Source of the DNA: a virus
Virus record (IMG/VR): IMGVR_UViG_3300024313_000060
Span: 1-23,281 of that record
DNA: 23,281 nt
Direction: 5' to 3' (one strand)
Under the pieces are notes generated by a model, which was not told where the DNA came from, did not search any database, and worked only from the letters and a program-made list of their open reading frames with translations. The stretch's first letter is position 1. Every line of letters begins with the position of its first letter. Position numbers and translations under genes: made by a program. Positions 8,001-20,400 of the stretch are shown one piece after another.

Positions 8001-8476
8001 ATCATCCTGTAAAATATAAATCTTTATTTGGTTCAGAAAGCGATACCGATGTGCAAGCAACATTTAAAATAGTAAAAAATACAAATCGTGTTGTAAACGA
8101 TAATGATATAAAATCAAGAGTTGTAGATAGTATTAATGAATTTTTTGCTTTAGAAAACTGGGACTTTGGAGAAACGTTTTATTTTAGTGAACTAGCAGCA
8201 TATATTATGAAGCAAGTTGCGCCCGATATAAGTAGTATTGTTCTAGTACCAAAAAGCGAAACACAGTCGTTTGGTAGTATGTATGAACTAAAAAGCGAAA
8301 ATGACGAAATATTGATTAGTAGTGCAAGTGTTAGTGATATTGAAGTTATTGATAGTATTACTGCATCAAGACTTAAAGCAACTGCAAATGTTATTACAAG
8401 TAACGAAGTTTTAAATACAGGTGTTCAAAGTGCAACAACTTCGACAACTACCATTACTGAAGGAAATGATTACTAA
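5012..8476 (+). CDS. gp6: Baseplate wedge protein gp6, enlarged
   Basis: gp6 forms the ring of dimers that ties the wedges together around the hub. The N-terminal 110 residues are characteristic: 'IYQSFRYADFQSYDFDNLRR', 'YPEDFNDYIESSEYLALIDL' and 'AFLGQNLAFRTDLNARENFI' are the gp6 (gpJ-like) helical segment. The C-terminal portion also matches the family ('LENWDFGETFYFSELAAYI', then 'SMYELKSENDEILISSASVSD'). The length of 1154 residues is well above T4 gp6 (about 660), and the middle carries extra beta-rich sequence. That middle includes a calcium-loop-like motif, D817-S-D-A-D-G-V-I-D-D-P-D828. Translation starts at an ATG with TGAGGA in front. The TAA (8474-8476) overlaps the ATG of the giant gene by one base, so the two are probably translated together at related levels. 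Confidence 0.9.
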   Translation: MSTTDRQNRLLLAEDWKTIYQSFRYADFQSYDFDNLRRTMITYIRENYPEDFNDYIESSEYLALIDLIAFLGQNLAFRTDLNARENFIETADRRESILRLARLISYNANRNIPANGLLKIESVSTTEDVIDANNNNLSNQTIIWNDPTNSDWYEQFIKIMNASLPANSTFGRPIKKAIVNGVATEQYRFSASNTGLPIYSFTKNIDDASRKFEIVSTGINTDNTTIYEEEPFPGNKLGFLYRDNGQGAGSSNSGFFMHFRQGSLQENTFSVMNPVPNTTVNIDSDNINNSDVWLYKLDSNGNEESLWQKVENTEGNNIVYNSVTKGVRDLYSVLSRVSDRISLVFSDGTFGTLPKGDFKVYYRTSANEQFNINPADMTGIQIQVPYISKNNSAETLNIVLELQSVVSNADESESNESIQTNAPSTYYTQNRLITGEDYNIGPLGVSQQIIKTKSINRTSSGISRYYDLRDATGKYSNTLMFGDDGSIFTEDLKNKFTFNFVSKTDIEAVINNQVLEIIKNTQTKNFYYKNFSRNASIADLNYTWNATTNETNQSSGIFQDQFSVPVAVSSFTATTMKFAAAGSLVKFTPPTGYHYDKDNNLVLGEVSTLGDKEYIWTKIISVYENGTIGDINSTLGPIILNDEVPSTSKLSEIIPVLNNIIVNDTLSQMVDQVFAFKTFGLRYDVETTNWKVITNSNLDTTSEFDTGKTGDATGTNQDASWLFLFETDGEKYTVTSRAVRYVFESDKQIRFYFDGNDRIYDSKVGKIITDSISVLSNNNKPDILTPFNQDWKWQVVKEYRSVDGYIDSKKLEVGFTDSDADGVIDDPDLFTNIVAPNYLPDTKYIFSKKFEKNDVETYEYVNAAAEYIVVKQTEAAIGAYSSYDAKTIFYISSTNVFKKFNSLQTGLELCIDYKAYKGRDNIRFDYKHAAAENRRIDPSSSNIVDLYILTKSYDVEYRRYLRGDITTKPLPPSSDSLFLDFGKDIKKIKSISDEVIYHPVKYKSLFGSESDTDVQATFKIVKNTNRVVNDNDIKSRVVDSINEFFALENWDFGETFYFSELAAYIMKQVAPDISSIVLVPKSETQSFGSMYELKSENDEILISSASVSDIEVIDSITASRLKATANVITSNEVLNTGVQSATTSTTTITEGNDY
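7460..7495 (+). other. Calcium-loop-like motif inside gp6
   Basis: Residues 817-828 of gp6 read DSDADGVIDDPD. Acidic residues occupy positions 1, 3, 5, 9 and 12, with Gly at 6 and a hydrophobic residue at 8. This is the pattern of EF-hand, dockerin and thrombospondin type 3 calcium loops. It is a single loop, and binding is inferred, not shown. Confidence 0.5.
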
Positions 8477-11400
8477 TGGCATACAATGACGATCAAAACG
8501 AATACCCTGTACCAGGAAGTTCGAACTCAAAAAGAACTTCTGCTTCATTACTTCCGAGATATTTTAGAACTAATCCAAATAAAAAGTTTTTAGGTAGTAC
8601 AGTTGATCAGTTAACTAATCCAGGTGTTGTTGAAAAGATTAATGGGTTTGTTGGAAGTAGAGTTGCCAAAGCAGTTACTACTAAAGATAGTTATATTAGT
8701 GACATCAATTCTAATAGAGAAAACTATCAGTTAGAACCTTTTGCTATTGTGCAGGACAATCTTGGAAATGTAGAGTTTGATGCCGACTATGTTGATATAT
8801 TAGGACAAATAAGTGCCTTTGGTGGTTCTATTAAAAACCAAGATAAACTTTTTGCCCAAGAGTTTTATGCTTGGAACCCACATATTGATTTTGATAAGTT
8901 TACTAACTTTAGAGAATACTATTGGTTACCAAATGGTCCACAAGAAGTTCCTATAAGAGGACAAGGCAGAGAAGTAGTCAGCACTTTTACTATTGAAACT
9001 GTAGTTGATGATGATAATACAGCTTATGTATTTTCTCCTGATGGAGTAACACGTAATAAAAGCATAAGATTGTTTAGAGGACAAACATACAGATTTGAAG
9101 TTAATGTTCCTGGACACCCTATTAGTTTTGCAACAAGCAGACAGAAAAAAGTTGAGTATTCACCTGATAGTACATTAGTTAGCACGTTGTATCGAGAAGG
9201 TATTGTACTAACACATGAAAACGTAGACGACACATTAGTAAATCCACAAGATTACTTAGAAGATGGATTTATTGAAAATGGCGTCATTGAATTTACAGTA
9301 CCGGGTGACGCTCCTGAAAATCTGTATTATGTTAGTCAAAACGACATTGACAACAGTGGTGCATTTAATGTTTTTGACATAGAAGAAAACAGCGACATAA
9401 ATGTAGGCGACGAAATAGTAGGCAAGAAAACATACACAACTATTGATGGTTGGAATATGTCAAATGGTATGAAAGTATATTTTCAAGGCAATGTAACGCC
9501 AGCAACATATGCACAAGGTCTATACTATGTCGAAGGTGTAGGCAAATCTATTAAACTAGTTCCAGTTAGCGACCTTGAAGTTCCGGCTATATTTACACAG
9601 GATACACAAGTACCTTTTGATGTAAACGGATTTGACCGTGTTCCTTGGAGTAATGCTAGAAGTTACGCAGGAACTAAAGATTATATTTGTATAAACAGAA
9701 GAGACACTAGTAGAAATGCATGGGCCAGATACAATCGTTGGTTCCACAAATCGGTTATTGAAAAAAGTGCAAATATTAACAATCAGGCAATTGAGTTAGA
9801 TCAAACAGCAAGAGCTAAACGTCCTATCATCGAGTTTGAACCAAATTTACGTTTGTGGAATCACGGTAATGAAGCTAAACTTAATGTTGATTTAGTTGAT
9901 ACATTTACAAAAGATGTATTCAGTACAATAGAAGGTTCTGTAGGATATAACATTGATGGAATAGATTTAGTTGAAGGAATGCGTATACTGTTTACAGCAG
10001 ATACTGACAGTTTAGTAAAAGATAAAATATTTAAAGTTAAGTTTATTACTCATACTAATACTACTCAAATAAGTTTAGTTGAAACAGACGATACTGATCC
10101 TATTCTAGATCAAACTGTACTAGTCAAAGACGGAGTTAAAAATGCTGGAAAAATGTATTGGTATAATGCAACAGGATGGCAACCGGCTCAAGATAAAACA
10201 GGATTAAATCAAGCACCAAAGTTTGATTTGTTTGACAGTAGTGGAAATAGCCTAGGAGATAATACAGTTTATGATAGTACAGATTTTGCTGGTAATAGAC
10301 TTTTTACTTATAGAGTAGGAGAAGGTGCTAACGATACAGAACTTGGATTTCCGCTTACATACAAAAACTTTGTAAATATCGGCGATATTGTTTTTGATTT
10401 TTCTTTACTTGCAGAAGATTACAAGTATAAAGTCAATAGTATTTTTAAAACTATAAGTAGTGATGTTTTCTTCTTACAAGAATATAATAATCAAGTTATA
10501 TCATACACTAATGCTTGGAAAAAAGCAAACATAAAAAGTAGTCAATATGTTATACAAAAATACACTGGCGAAGAATACACAAATAGATTTCCGATTAATG
10601 TCTATAACAATAGTGCAGACCTAACAGACTTAGAAATAAAAGTATATGTCAATAATAGTTATAAATCTGATTATCAAACAGTCAACGAAAATAAAACAAC
10701 TAAGGTTATACTTCCTGACGATATTGGATTTACTGATATTGTTGTTATTAAAACTAAAAGCTCAGCAGACAAAAACAATAATGGATATTATGAGATTCCA
10801 CACAACTTTGAAAGAAATCCGTCTAATAAAAATATTACAGATTTTACATTAGGCGAAGTAAATGATCATGTTGAAGGACTAGTTTCAGAAGTTGCAACAT
10901 TTGCAGGTATTCAACCTGGCATAAACAATCTACGAGATTTAGGACCAGTTGCCGAATATGGCCGAAAGTTTGTTCAGCACAGTGGCCCGTTAAACTTGTC
11001 ACTTTATCATCTAGTTAATAAAAGTTCAAATGTTGTTGCAGCTATTAGATATGCACTAAATGAATATACTAAGTTTAAAAGACAGTTTGTACAGACAGCA
11101 ACCGAAACTTCATTTAACGGAACAGTAAAAGAATATGTTGATTTTATCTTTAATGAAATCAATAATACAAAGACTACTAGTACTCCTTTTTATAGTACAG
11201 ATATGGCAGCTACAGGCGGCAGTAAAAAGATTGAATACGAAATACTCGATAGTAGATTAACAGTTTATTCACTATCAACAGTATTTGATAAATCTGCCAT
11301 TAGTAATAAAGCCTTGTACATATATCTAAATGATCAACAACTTGTGTTTAACAAAGATTATACATTTACAGGAACTGGATTTGTAGATATTTCAGCAACA

Positions 11401-14400
11401 CTAACTGATGGCGATATATTAACTATACACGAATATGATAATACTGAAGGTAGTTTTATTCCACCAACGCCTACAAAAATAGGAATGTTCCCGGCATATG
11501 TTCCTGAACTATTTGTTGACTCTAGCTATCAAACTCCGCAAACTGTTATTAGAGGCCATGACGGCAGTATTACACTTGCTTATAACGATTATAGAGACGA
11601 TTTGATTTTAGAAATGGAAAAGCGTATTTTTAATAATCTAAAAGTTGATTATAATCCAGATATATTTGACATAAATGATATTGTAGGTGGCGCAGATAGA
11701 AATACAAAAATATCATCACAAGAAATTAATAATATTATTATCAAAGATTTTATTGACTGGACTGATGTTGCAAAGATTTCTGATTATACTAAAAATAACT
11801 TTATAGTACAAGGAGATAGTTTTACTTATAACTATACAGGAAGTACAAATGACCGCAATGAAGCAGTACCAGGATTTTGGCGCGGCATTTATAGACAGGC
11901 ATTTGATACTGATCGCCCGCATACACATCCTTGGGAAATGTTAGGATACGGAATACAACCAGCATGGTGGGAAAACGTTTATGGCCCAGCCCCTTACACA
12001 AGCAATAACTTAATACTTTGGACCGACCTGCAAAACGGCGTGATTAGAGAACCTGGTAAAACAATACTAAGAAATAAAAAATATATTAGACATAACTTAC
12101 TAAAGCATATTCCAGTCAATGAAAATGGCCAACTAATATCACCTTTAGAAAGCGGATACGTAAGCAACTTCAGTTATGCACCACAAAGTCAAAATCTATT
12201 TGAGTTTGGCGACGAAGCACCAACTGAAACAGCGTGGAGAAGAAGCAGTGGTTATCCGTTCAGCTTGATGATTGCTGCATTGATCGTTAGACCTGCACAT
12301 ACAATGGGTGTTGGATTTGACAGAAGTAGAACACAGCGTGACATTGCTGGAAACTTAATCTATACTGCTACAAACAAAAGAATAAACACAACGGATTTAA
12401 TATTTCCTAAAATAGAAAATGCTGTAAGTGCAGGATTTTTAAACTATATTAGTGAATATATTAATGCAGATTCTTTGTATCCGTATACCACATACACTAA
12501 TAATCTAAAACTTTTAGATAATAAAATAGGATTTAAACTTGCTGGGTTTGCCGAAAAGAACAAACTAAAACTAGTATTAGATAGTAAAACTCCGTTGAAT
12601 AAAGGAAACATATTTGTTCCGGATGAAAACTATAACATTGTTTTGAGAACTTCTAGTCCCCAAATAGTAGCAACTTATAGTGGTGTGATTATTGAAAGAA
12701 CACAAAGTGGATATCGTATAAATGGATATGATAAAGATACTCCGTATTTTAAATATAATATACCAAGAGAAAGTGCAAATGATCCTTTTGTAAATGTCGG
12801 CGGTATAAGTGAAGCATATATAACGTGGACTGAAAATAAGTTTTTAGTTGCCGGTAAACTTGTAGAATATAACGATAGATATTATAGAGTAAATGCAAAT
12901 CATACTACAACAACTGACTTTGATTTAAGTTTATATACACCGCTACCGAGCTTACCTGAAAACGGTGGCCGCGGCGCCTATTTTAGAAAGTCTTTTACAA
13001 ATGAAATATCAACACTTGACTACGGAACAATATTAAACGATGAACAGCAAGTAGTTAACTTTTTATTAGGATATCAAAAATATTTAAAAGACATTGGATT
13101 TAAGTTTGAATATTTTAACAAAACAACCGAAACAGTTGAAAACTGGCAACTAGCATCTAAAGAGTTTCTATTTTGGATAACACAAAACTGGGCAAATACT
13201 AGTACGATAACTTTATCACCTTTAGCTAATCAGATTGAATTTGAAAAAGAGTTTTATGTAGTTGACAATGTATATAATAATCTTTATGGATTTGCAGTGT
13301 TAAATGAAAATGGAAATGTAGTTAGTAAAAATCGTTCTAGTATATATAGAGATAATAGCAACAAATTTAGTTTAACATCAAATGAAGAAGGCATCTATCT
13401 TATTAAACTACCGCTGATACAAAAAGAACATCTTGTATTGATCGATAATACAACAGTATTTAATGATACAATATATGTTCCTGAAACTGGATATAGACAA
13501 GAGCGTTTAAAAGTTGTAGGTTATAGAACTGATGAATGGAATGGTAGTTTAAATATTCCTGGATTTATATACGATGATGCTAAGGTTACTGAATGGACTA
13601 GTTACAAAGATTATAAAACTGCCGAACTAGTAAAATACAAAGAATTTTACTATGCAGCTAGGTTTACACACAGCGGCACACAGGAGTTTGTCAACGGAAA
13701 CTGGAGTAGACTAGATAGTAAACCTACAAGTGAACTAAAACCAAACTGGGATTACAGGGCAAATCAGTTTGCAGATTTTTACGACTTAGATACTGACAAC
13801 TTTGATAGCGAACAACAAAGATTAGCACAGCATCTTATTGGGTATCAAAAACGTGAATATCTTGCTAATATTATACAAGACGATGTTAGTCAGTATAAGT
13901 TTTATCAAGGATTTATACAAGACAAAGGTACATCAAACGCTATTACAAAACTGTTTGATAAACTTGGATCAGCAAATACTGATAGTGTAGAGCTATACGA
14001 AGAATGGGCAATACGTGTTGGTAGATACGGTGCAACTACAAGTTATGACGAAGTTGAATTTAAACTAGACGAAAGCCAGTTTAGAATTGAACCACAACTT
14101 GTAGAGTTTGTTGAAACTGTAGATTCGATACGTACAGACTTGGTTTATCAATATCCAAGAAAAGACGTTTATCTTTCACCAGATGATTATGCACATACAT
14201 CGTTGCCGTTAACAACAAATAGTACAGAATATACTAAAACTGCTGGTTATGTTAAACTAGATCAAGTGAACTTTTTAACAACTACAAAAAACGATATGTT
14301 GGTTTTGGATATTGATAGTGTTGACATTGGTAGTTATATATGGGTACCAAAAGATGCACAATCGTGGAATGTTTACAAGCATATTGTATCGCCTATATCT

Positions 14401-17400
14401 ATTGAATCTATTGAAAAGACAACATTAGGATTTAAAGCAAACTTTAGTAAGCCTATTACGTTTGTAGAAGGCGATATTGTTGGATTCAATAATATTAATA
14501 ATGAAGTTAATGGCTTTTGGATTGTACAAAATATTGGATATACAGATATTGAGATACAACTAGATAATCCAATAACTGAAGATTTTATTGACCTAGCAGA
14601 TAGCACTCTTGGAATAGTATCAGAACTATCATCACGTAGAGTATCAACTCCTGCAGATATAAACAATATTACTAAACTTTATGATTTAGACGATGATGAT
14701 AGAGTGTGGGTTGACAATACTGGAAACGGAACATTTGGAGTATACGACAGCAGTATTATACGTAGTTTTAAACAAAGTATTACAGCACCTGAAATAGACA
14801 ATAGGGAGTTTGGATCAGCTGTATCTGTTAGCAACAATAATACTACATTGGCAGTTGGAACACCTGATAAAGATAATGGCAAAGTTTATGTATATACTCG
14901 TGGCAGCGAAGCCAGTGAATTTAAATTAAAACAGACATTAGAACCATTGTCTAATCATCATGATGGTGGTGCGTTTGGTACAAGTGTTGAAATAACAGAC
15001 AATGGTCAGTATTTGTATGTTGGCGCACCAACTGCTGCTAATGTTAAAACACGTTATAGAGGTATATTTACTGAAGGAGAAAGTTATCTAGCAGGCGATT
15101 ATGTAAGTCAACGTGGAGCAATATGGAGAGCACTAGTTAATGTTACAGCAGAAAGTTCTACTATTAATCTACTAAGTCAAGATTGGGAAATATCAGAACT
15201 AATAGTTACAGACACATCTGGAACAAGTCTTGGATATGCAAACCAAGGCGTGGTTTACATTTATAAAAGACTAATAGATCAGTCTTTTGATTTAGTAGAC
15301 ATTATTTTAAGTCCAGATCCAACAGAAAACGAACAGTTTGGTATTGCAATTAAATCAGCTTCTCCAAGTGATTTCCAACATAATACTGTTATTAGAAGTC
15401 TTAGAGACAACGGCCGTGTTTACTTTGTTAACAACAAAGGGCAAGATGCTGTAACATCTTATGCATATTCAAGAGACACAAACTACAAAGGTGAATGGGA
15501 AAGTATTGCAAAATATATTCCTAATAATATTGTCTACTATGAAGGCGAACTTCGTCAAGCTAATACAACAGTACTTGCAGGTAATCCTTTTGATAACAGT
15601 CAATGGGACGTACTTGATACATATGTTGATTATTTAGGTTATGTTCCTGATTCTTCAGAAGAAACAGCGCCAGCTCTTAACGATAGTAGTGATTTTTTAA
15701 ATGCATTGGGCATCGGCACAACTTATGATATTAGTAAAAATGGCGAAGTATTGGCACTTGGTGGTATACAAAACGGCGGCGAATATCGTATTGCAATCTA
15801 TAGAAAAACAAACGGCAGATTTGTGTTTGACGAAAACATCAACCCTGCAACCGAAAACGAAGCGTTTGGAACTACATTAAGTTTAAATGACGATGGTTCT
15901 AAAATAGCAATAGGCGCACAGCTATCAAATATCAATGGTATTTACAATGGTGCAGTATATGTATACAAACTTACAAACGAAGCATATGTTCAAGATCAAA
16001 TATTGCTTGCACCCAACGGAGAAAAGACTGAAAGATTTGGCACAAATGTAAGTTTTAACTCTAATAAACTTGCTGTAACAAGTCGCAACGGCGATACCGC
16101 AGCATATGTAACATTTGATCAAGAACTTACAGAGTTTGATAATAAAGCAACAAATATATTTGATAAAATCAAAGATAATGGACAAGTTTATGTATACGAA
16201 ACATTAAACAACAAGTTAGTATATGCTGAAAAACTTTATTCACAAGTAGACATATCTGATTCTTCTAATATATTAAGTGTATTAAATAGAAATCATTTGT
16301 ATGTTATTTCGATTGGAACTACTGTTGATGATAAAACAGGACTGATTCAAGATCATAGAACTGATTTAAATGCTACTGCTTGGAATATTAATAGTCAAGG
16401 CGATAGTTATGTTGATATTGATAAAATCAAAGGTGTGTGGCTATATGATACAAACACAAATGATTTAATCACATATCTTGATTACATAGATCCAATAGCA
16501 GGCCGTATTGCCGGACCGGCAGAACAAGAACTTAGTTATAAAACTTATTATGATCCAGCAGTTTACAATGTTGGTACTAGAGATACCGGTGTATCAGATC
16601 TTTGGGGGAAACAACAGGTTGGAAAACTATGGTGGAATCTCGATGCTATAAAGTGGTATAATCCATATCAAGGAAGTATACAATATAAATCAAATACATG
16701 GAATCAGATTATTCCTGGATTTAGTGTAGATGTATACGAATGGGTTGAGAGTGACTTGTTACCAAGCGAATGGGATCAAATAGCTGATACTACCGAAGGC
16801 TTGGCCAGCAGCATAAGTGGAACATCATTATACAGTGATGATTCTTATGTAAGAGCAAGAGTATATGATAGTGTAGCAAATGTATTTGCACCAAAATATT
16901 ATTTCTGGGTTAAGAATAAAAATACACTGCCTACTACATATGGCAGGAAGATTAGTTCGTTTGATGTTGCAAACTTAATAGCAGATCCAGCAGGACAAGG
17001 TTATAGACATGTTACATTACTCGATGGCAAAAAGTTTGCATTACATAATATAAAAAATCTAGTAAAAGACAAAGATACTATTTTGCATGTTGATTACTAT
17101 GTTCAAGACAATGCAGAAAATAGAAATATTCACAGCGAGTATGCATTAGTTGTTGAAGGATTAGCATCTAGCAAGCCAAACAATGACATTGTCGACAAGT
17201 GGGTTGATAGTTTAGCAGGCTACGACAGAAACGGAAGAGTTCTGCCTGATTTAAATATTAGTGTTGCTCAAAGATACGGTATTTTAAATAATCCAAATCA
17301 AACTATTTTTGTTAATAGACAAGAAGCATTAAAACAAGTTGTTGAAAGAGTAAACGGAGTATTGTCTCAATATACAATAGTTGATGATTTTGATATTTCT

Positions 17401-20400
17401 CCATTATTCCAAACAGAAACTCCTCCAAGTAAGTTTAGCAATGAGTGGGATACTCAAATTGACAGTGAAAGTTTGTTGAGATTTGTAGGTACTGCAAAAA
17501 TCAAACAAGCAACTCTTACGCCTATTATTGTTGATGGAACTATTACAGGTGCAACTATTACGCAATCTGGTAGAGGATATGTTGATAGTAACTATACAAC
17601 AGGCAAACGTCATGGTCCTACTGTAACTGTAGAAGGACAAGGTTCCGGCGCAGAGTTAAAAACTTACATCAACAATCTTGGTCAAGTTATTGAAGTTGAA
17701 GTAGTTGATGGTGGCAAAAACTATTTAAATGATACTACGCTTATTGTGCGTCCATTTAGTGTCCTTGTAACAACTGACTCCGAAGTAGGCGGCCTATGGG
17801 CAGTGTACAACTGGATGTCTTCTACACAGGAATGGTTTAGAAACTATATTCAAAGCTATGATGTTAACAAGTATTGGAGATATGTTGATTGGTATTCAAC
17901 TGGATATAACGAAGTTACATCTATTGATTTTGTGATTGACGGAAGTTATGCACTTGAAGCATTAGACGATAAACTAGGAAATACTGTTAAGATTGAAAAT
18001 ATTGGCAGCGGCGGCTGGATATTATTAGAAAAGATTGACAATCAAGTTGAAGTAGACTATACTATTAACTATAAAGTAGTAGGTAGACAAAATGGTACAA
18101 TAGAGTTTAGCAATACACTATATCAAAACGATGCAGTTGGATTTGATAATATAATCTATGATATATCGTTATATGATAGCGAACCAACAGACGAAATAAA
18201 AATAATACTATATGCACTAAGAGATAACTTATTTGTTGATCAGCTAGAAGTAGAATGGAACAAACTATTCTTTAGTAGCATTAGATATGCAATGAGCGAA
18301 CAAGTTGATTTAGATTGGATATTTAAATCAAGTTTTGTAGTTGCAAAACACAATGTCGGAGAGCTTACACAAAAAGTAACATATCAAAACGACAATCTTC
18401 CAAACTATCAAGATTACATAGAAGAAGTAAAACCGTATAGTACTAAGATTAGAGAATATATTAGTTCTTATGGTAGAACAGAACCAACACAAACTAGTGT
18501 TACTGATTTTGATTTACCACCTCGTTATGATGCAGAGCGTGGACAGATTATTAGCGAAACTATTAAGTTTTTCAACAATGGCATTACTGGTATAAATGAT
18601 ACTACAACTACATATCCACAAAAGCATTGGTTAGATAATGTTGGATTTGAAATAACAGAGTTTGTGGTTTACACCGGCGGCAGCGGATATACTGACACTG
18701 CAAATGTAACAGTAAGCGGAGGCGGCGGCCCAACACTAGAAGGGCTTGCTTATATCGGCGGCGGTTCTATACAATATATAGAAGTTAATACTACAGGCGC
18801 AAAATACTTTACAACACCAACTGTAACAATAAACGGAAGTTTAACAGAGGATGGTGTTGATGCAGTTGTTTATGCACAAATAGGAAACAGTGTAATCAGA
18901 TCAACTCATATGTTAATGAAGTTTGATAGAGTTGTTGGTGCATATTACTTTACTACATTAGATGAAACAGAAACTTTTGTTGGCAACGGTGGTTTAACTG
19001 ATTTTAGTTTAAAATGGCCATTGAGTACAAACAGTGCTGATATATCAATAACTGTAGCTGGCGAACCGCAGTTACTTAGTGATTTTGTATCATCAAATGT
19101 TATTGATACAACCAAAACCTTTGATAGATTTCGTGGTAAAATAACATTTGCAAATGCACCTGCAAATAATGCTCAGATTGTTATAAACTATAAAAAATCA
19201 TCTAGTTTATTAACAGCCGAAGATAGAATAAACTTCTTCTATAAGCCTACTACAAATATGCCAGGAAAAGAACTAAGTCAGCTAATGGACGGTGTTGATT
19301 ACGGCGGCGTACAAATGGATAGTATCGGCTTTGGAGAAAATACCGGATTTGATGCAAACGGGTTTGGTATTGATTTTGATACATTTGACACTAACTACGA
19401 AGACGAGATTATTACACTAGATGGTAGTACTCAAATAATAACACTGAGTAGTGTTTTAGACTCAGGTGTAACATACAACGTGTATCTTAACAATGTAAGA
19501 ATAGATGATCCTGCATATGACGGAGTTAGTGTAACAGCTAATCCAAATGCAAAAATGGTATCACCACAAGGCGACAATATTACAAATACTATATTCTTAG
19601 ATAGTGATGTTATAGAAACCAAAGACGGCGATATTGTGATCATTAGAAAATCTACTAGTGATGGTAGTTTTACTCCAGAGTCAACAGCATTTGATGTAAG
19701 TTTGCAAGGTGGAAACTTTGAATATACAACTGCAACTGGAATAGATTCTGGAGATATAGTTGTTGATGGCGACGGATTTGTTACAGAAACAAACAGTAAA
19801 GGACCAGAAGAACAAGTTCCGGGACAAGTACTAGATACAGTTGATATTCAAGTGTACAATAGAAGTTCAGACGGACAAGGTGTTATTAGTGTTAGAAACT
19901 ATATCACAGATGGCACAACTATCGAATGGGAGTTTGATAGTTTTCCACAATCAAATACTACACTGATTGTAAAAGTTGACAGCGATATTATTGATAACAA
20001 CGATCTAAATGTTGATTATGAAAACAAAGTTATAAGTTTAAATGATAGTACAGCACTAGATGCAGGAAAAAATCTTTCTATACTATCAATCGGAACTAAC
20101 GGAGTTGATTTACTTGATAGTGATAATATTGTTTCTACTGGTGACACTTTTATATACGATTTGCCAATCACATGGAAAACTGGATTAAGTTCTTTTGTAA
20201 CAATCAATGGTGTATTACAAAATGATACAACTGACTACGGGCTTACAGAATCAGATAACAATACAGCACAGCTGGAGTTTCCGATTAAAATAACTGCCGG
20301 CAAAATTATTGGATATACAATATATGATGGTAATGTAAACCAATACAGTCAGATGGTAATCGACAATACCTTTGCAACAGATGGCCAAAATAAAGTTCAT

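Larger units (their letters stand above)
14800..16245 (+). other. FG-GAP-type beta-propeller region (giant protein)
   Basis: Residues about 2110-2590 contain recurring blades with an FG pair followed by a hydrophobic strand and an AxG or VxxP-type turn, then G-x-VYVY. FG pairs are at 2112 (FGSAVSVSNNNTTLAVGTP), 2167 (FGTSVEITDNGQYLYVGAP), 2288, 2464 (FGTTLSLNDDGSKIAIGAQ) and 2521, with a degenerate blade near 2412. This is the pattern of integrin-alpha FG-GAP propellers. Two inserts break it, at about 2195-2238 and 2341-2378. Confidence 0.7.

Noticed and set aside
11911-11935. 'RPHTHPW' segment of the giant protein as a metalloprotease or metal site
   Set aside because: There are two nearby histidines but no HExxH-type or other catalytic pattern. 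It is better seen as a conserved structural block.
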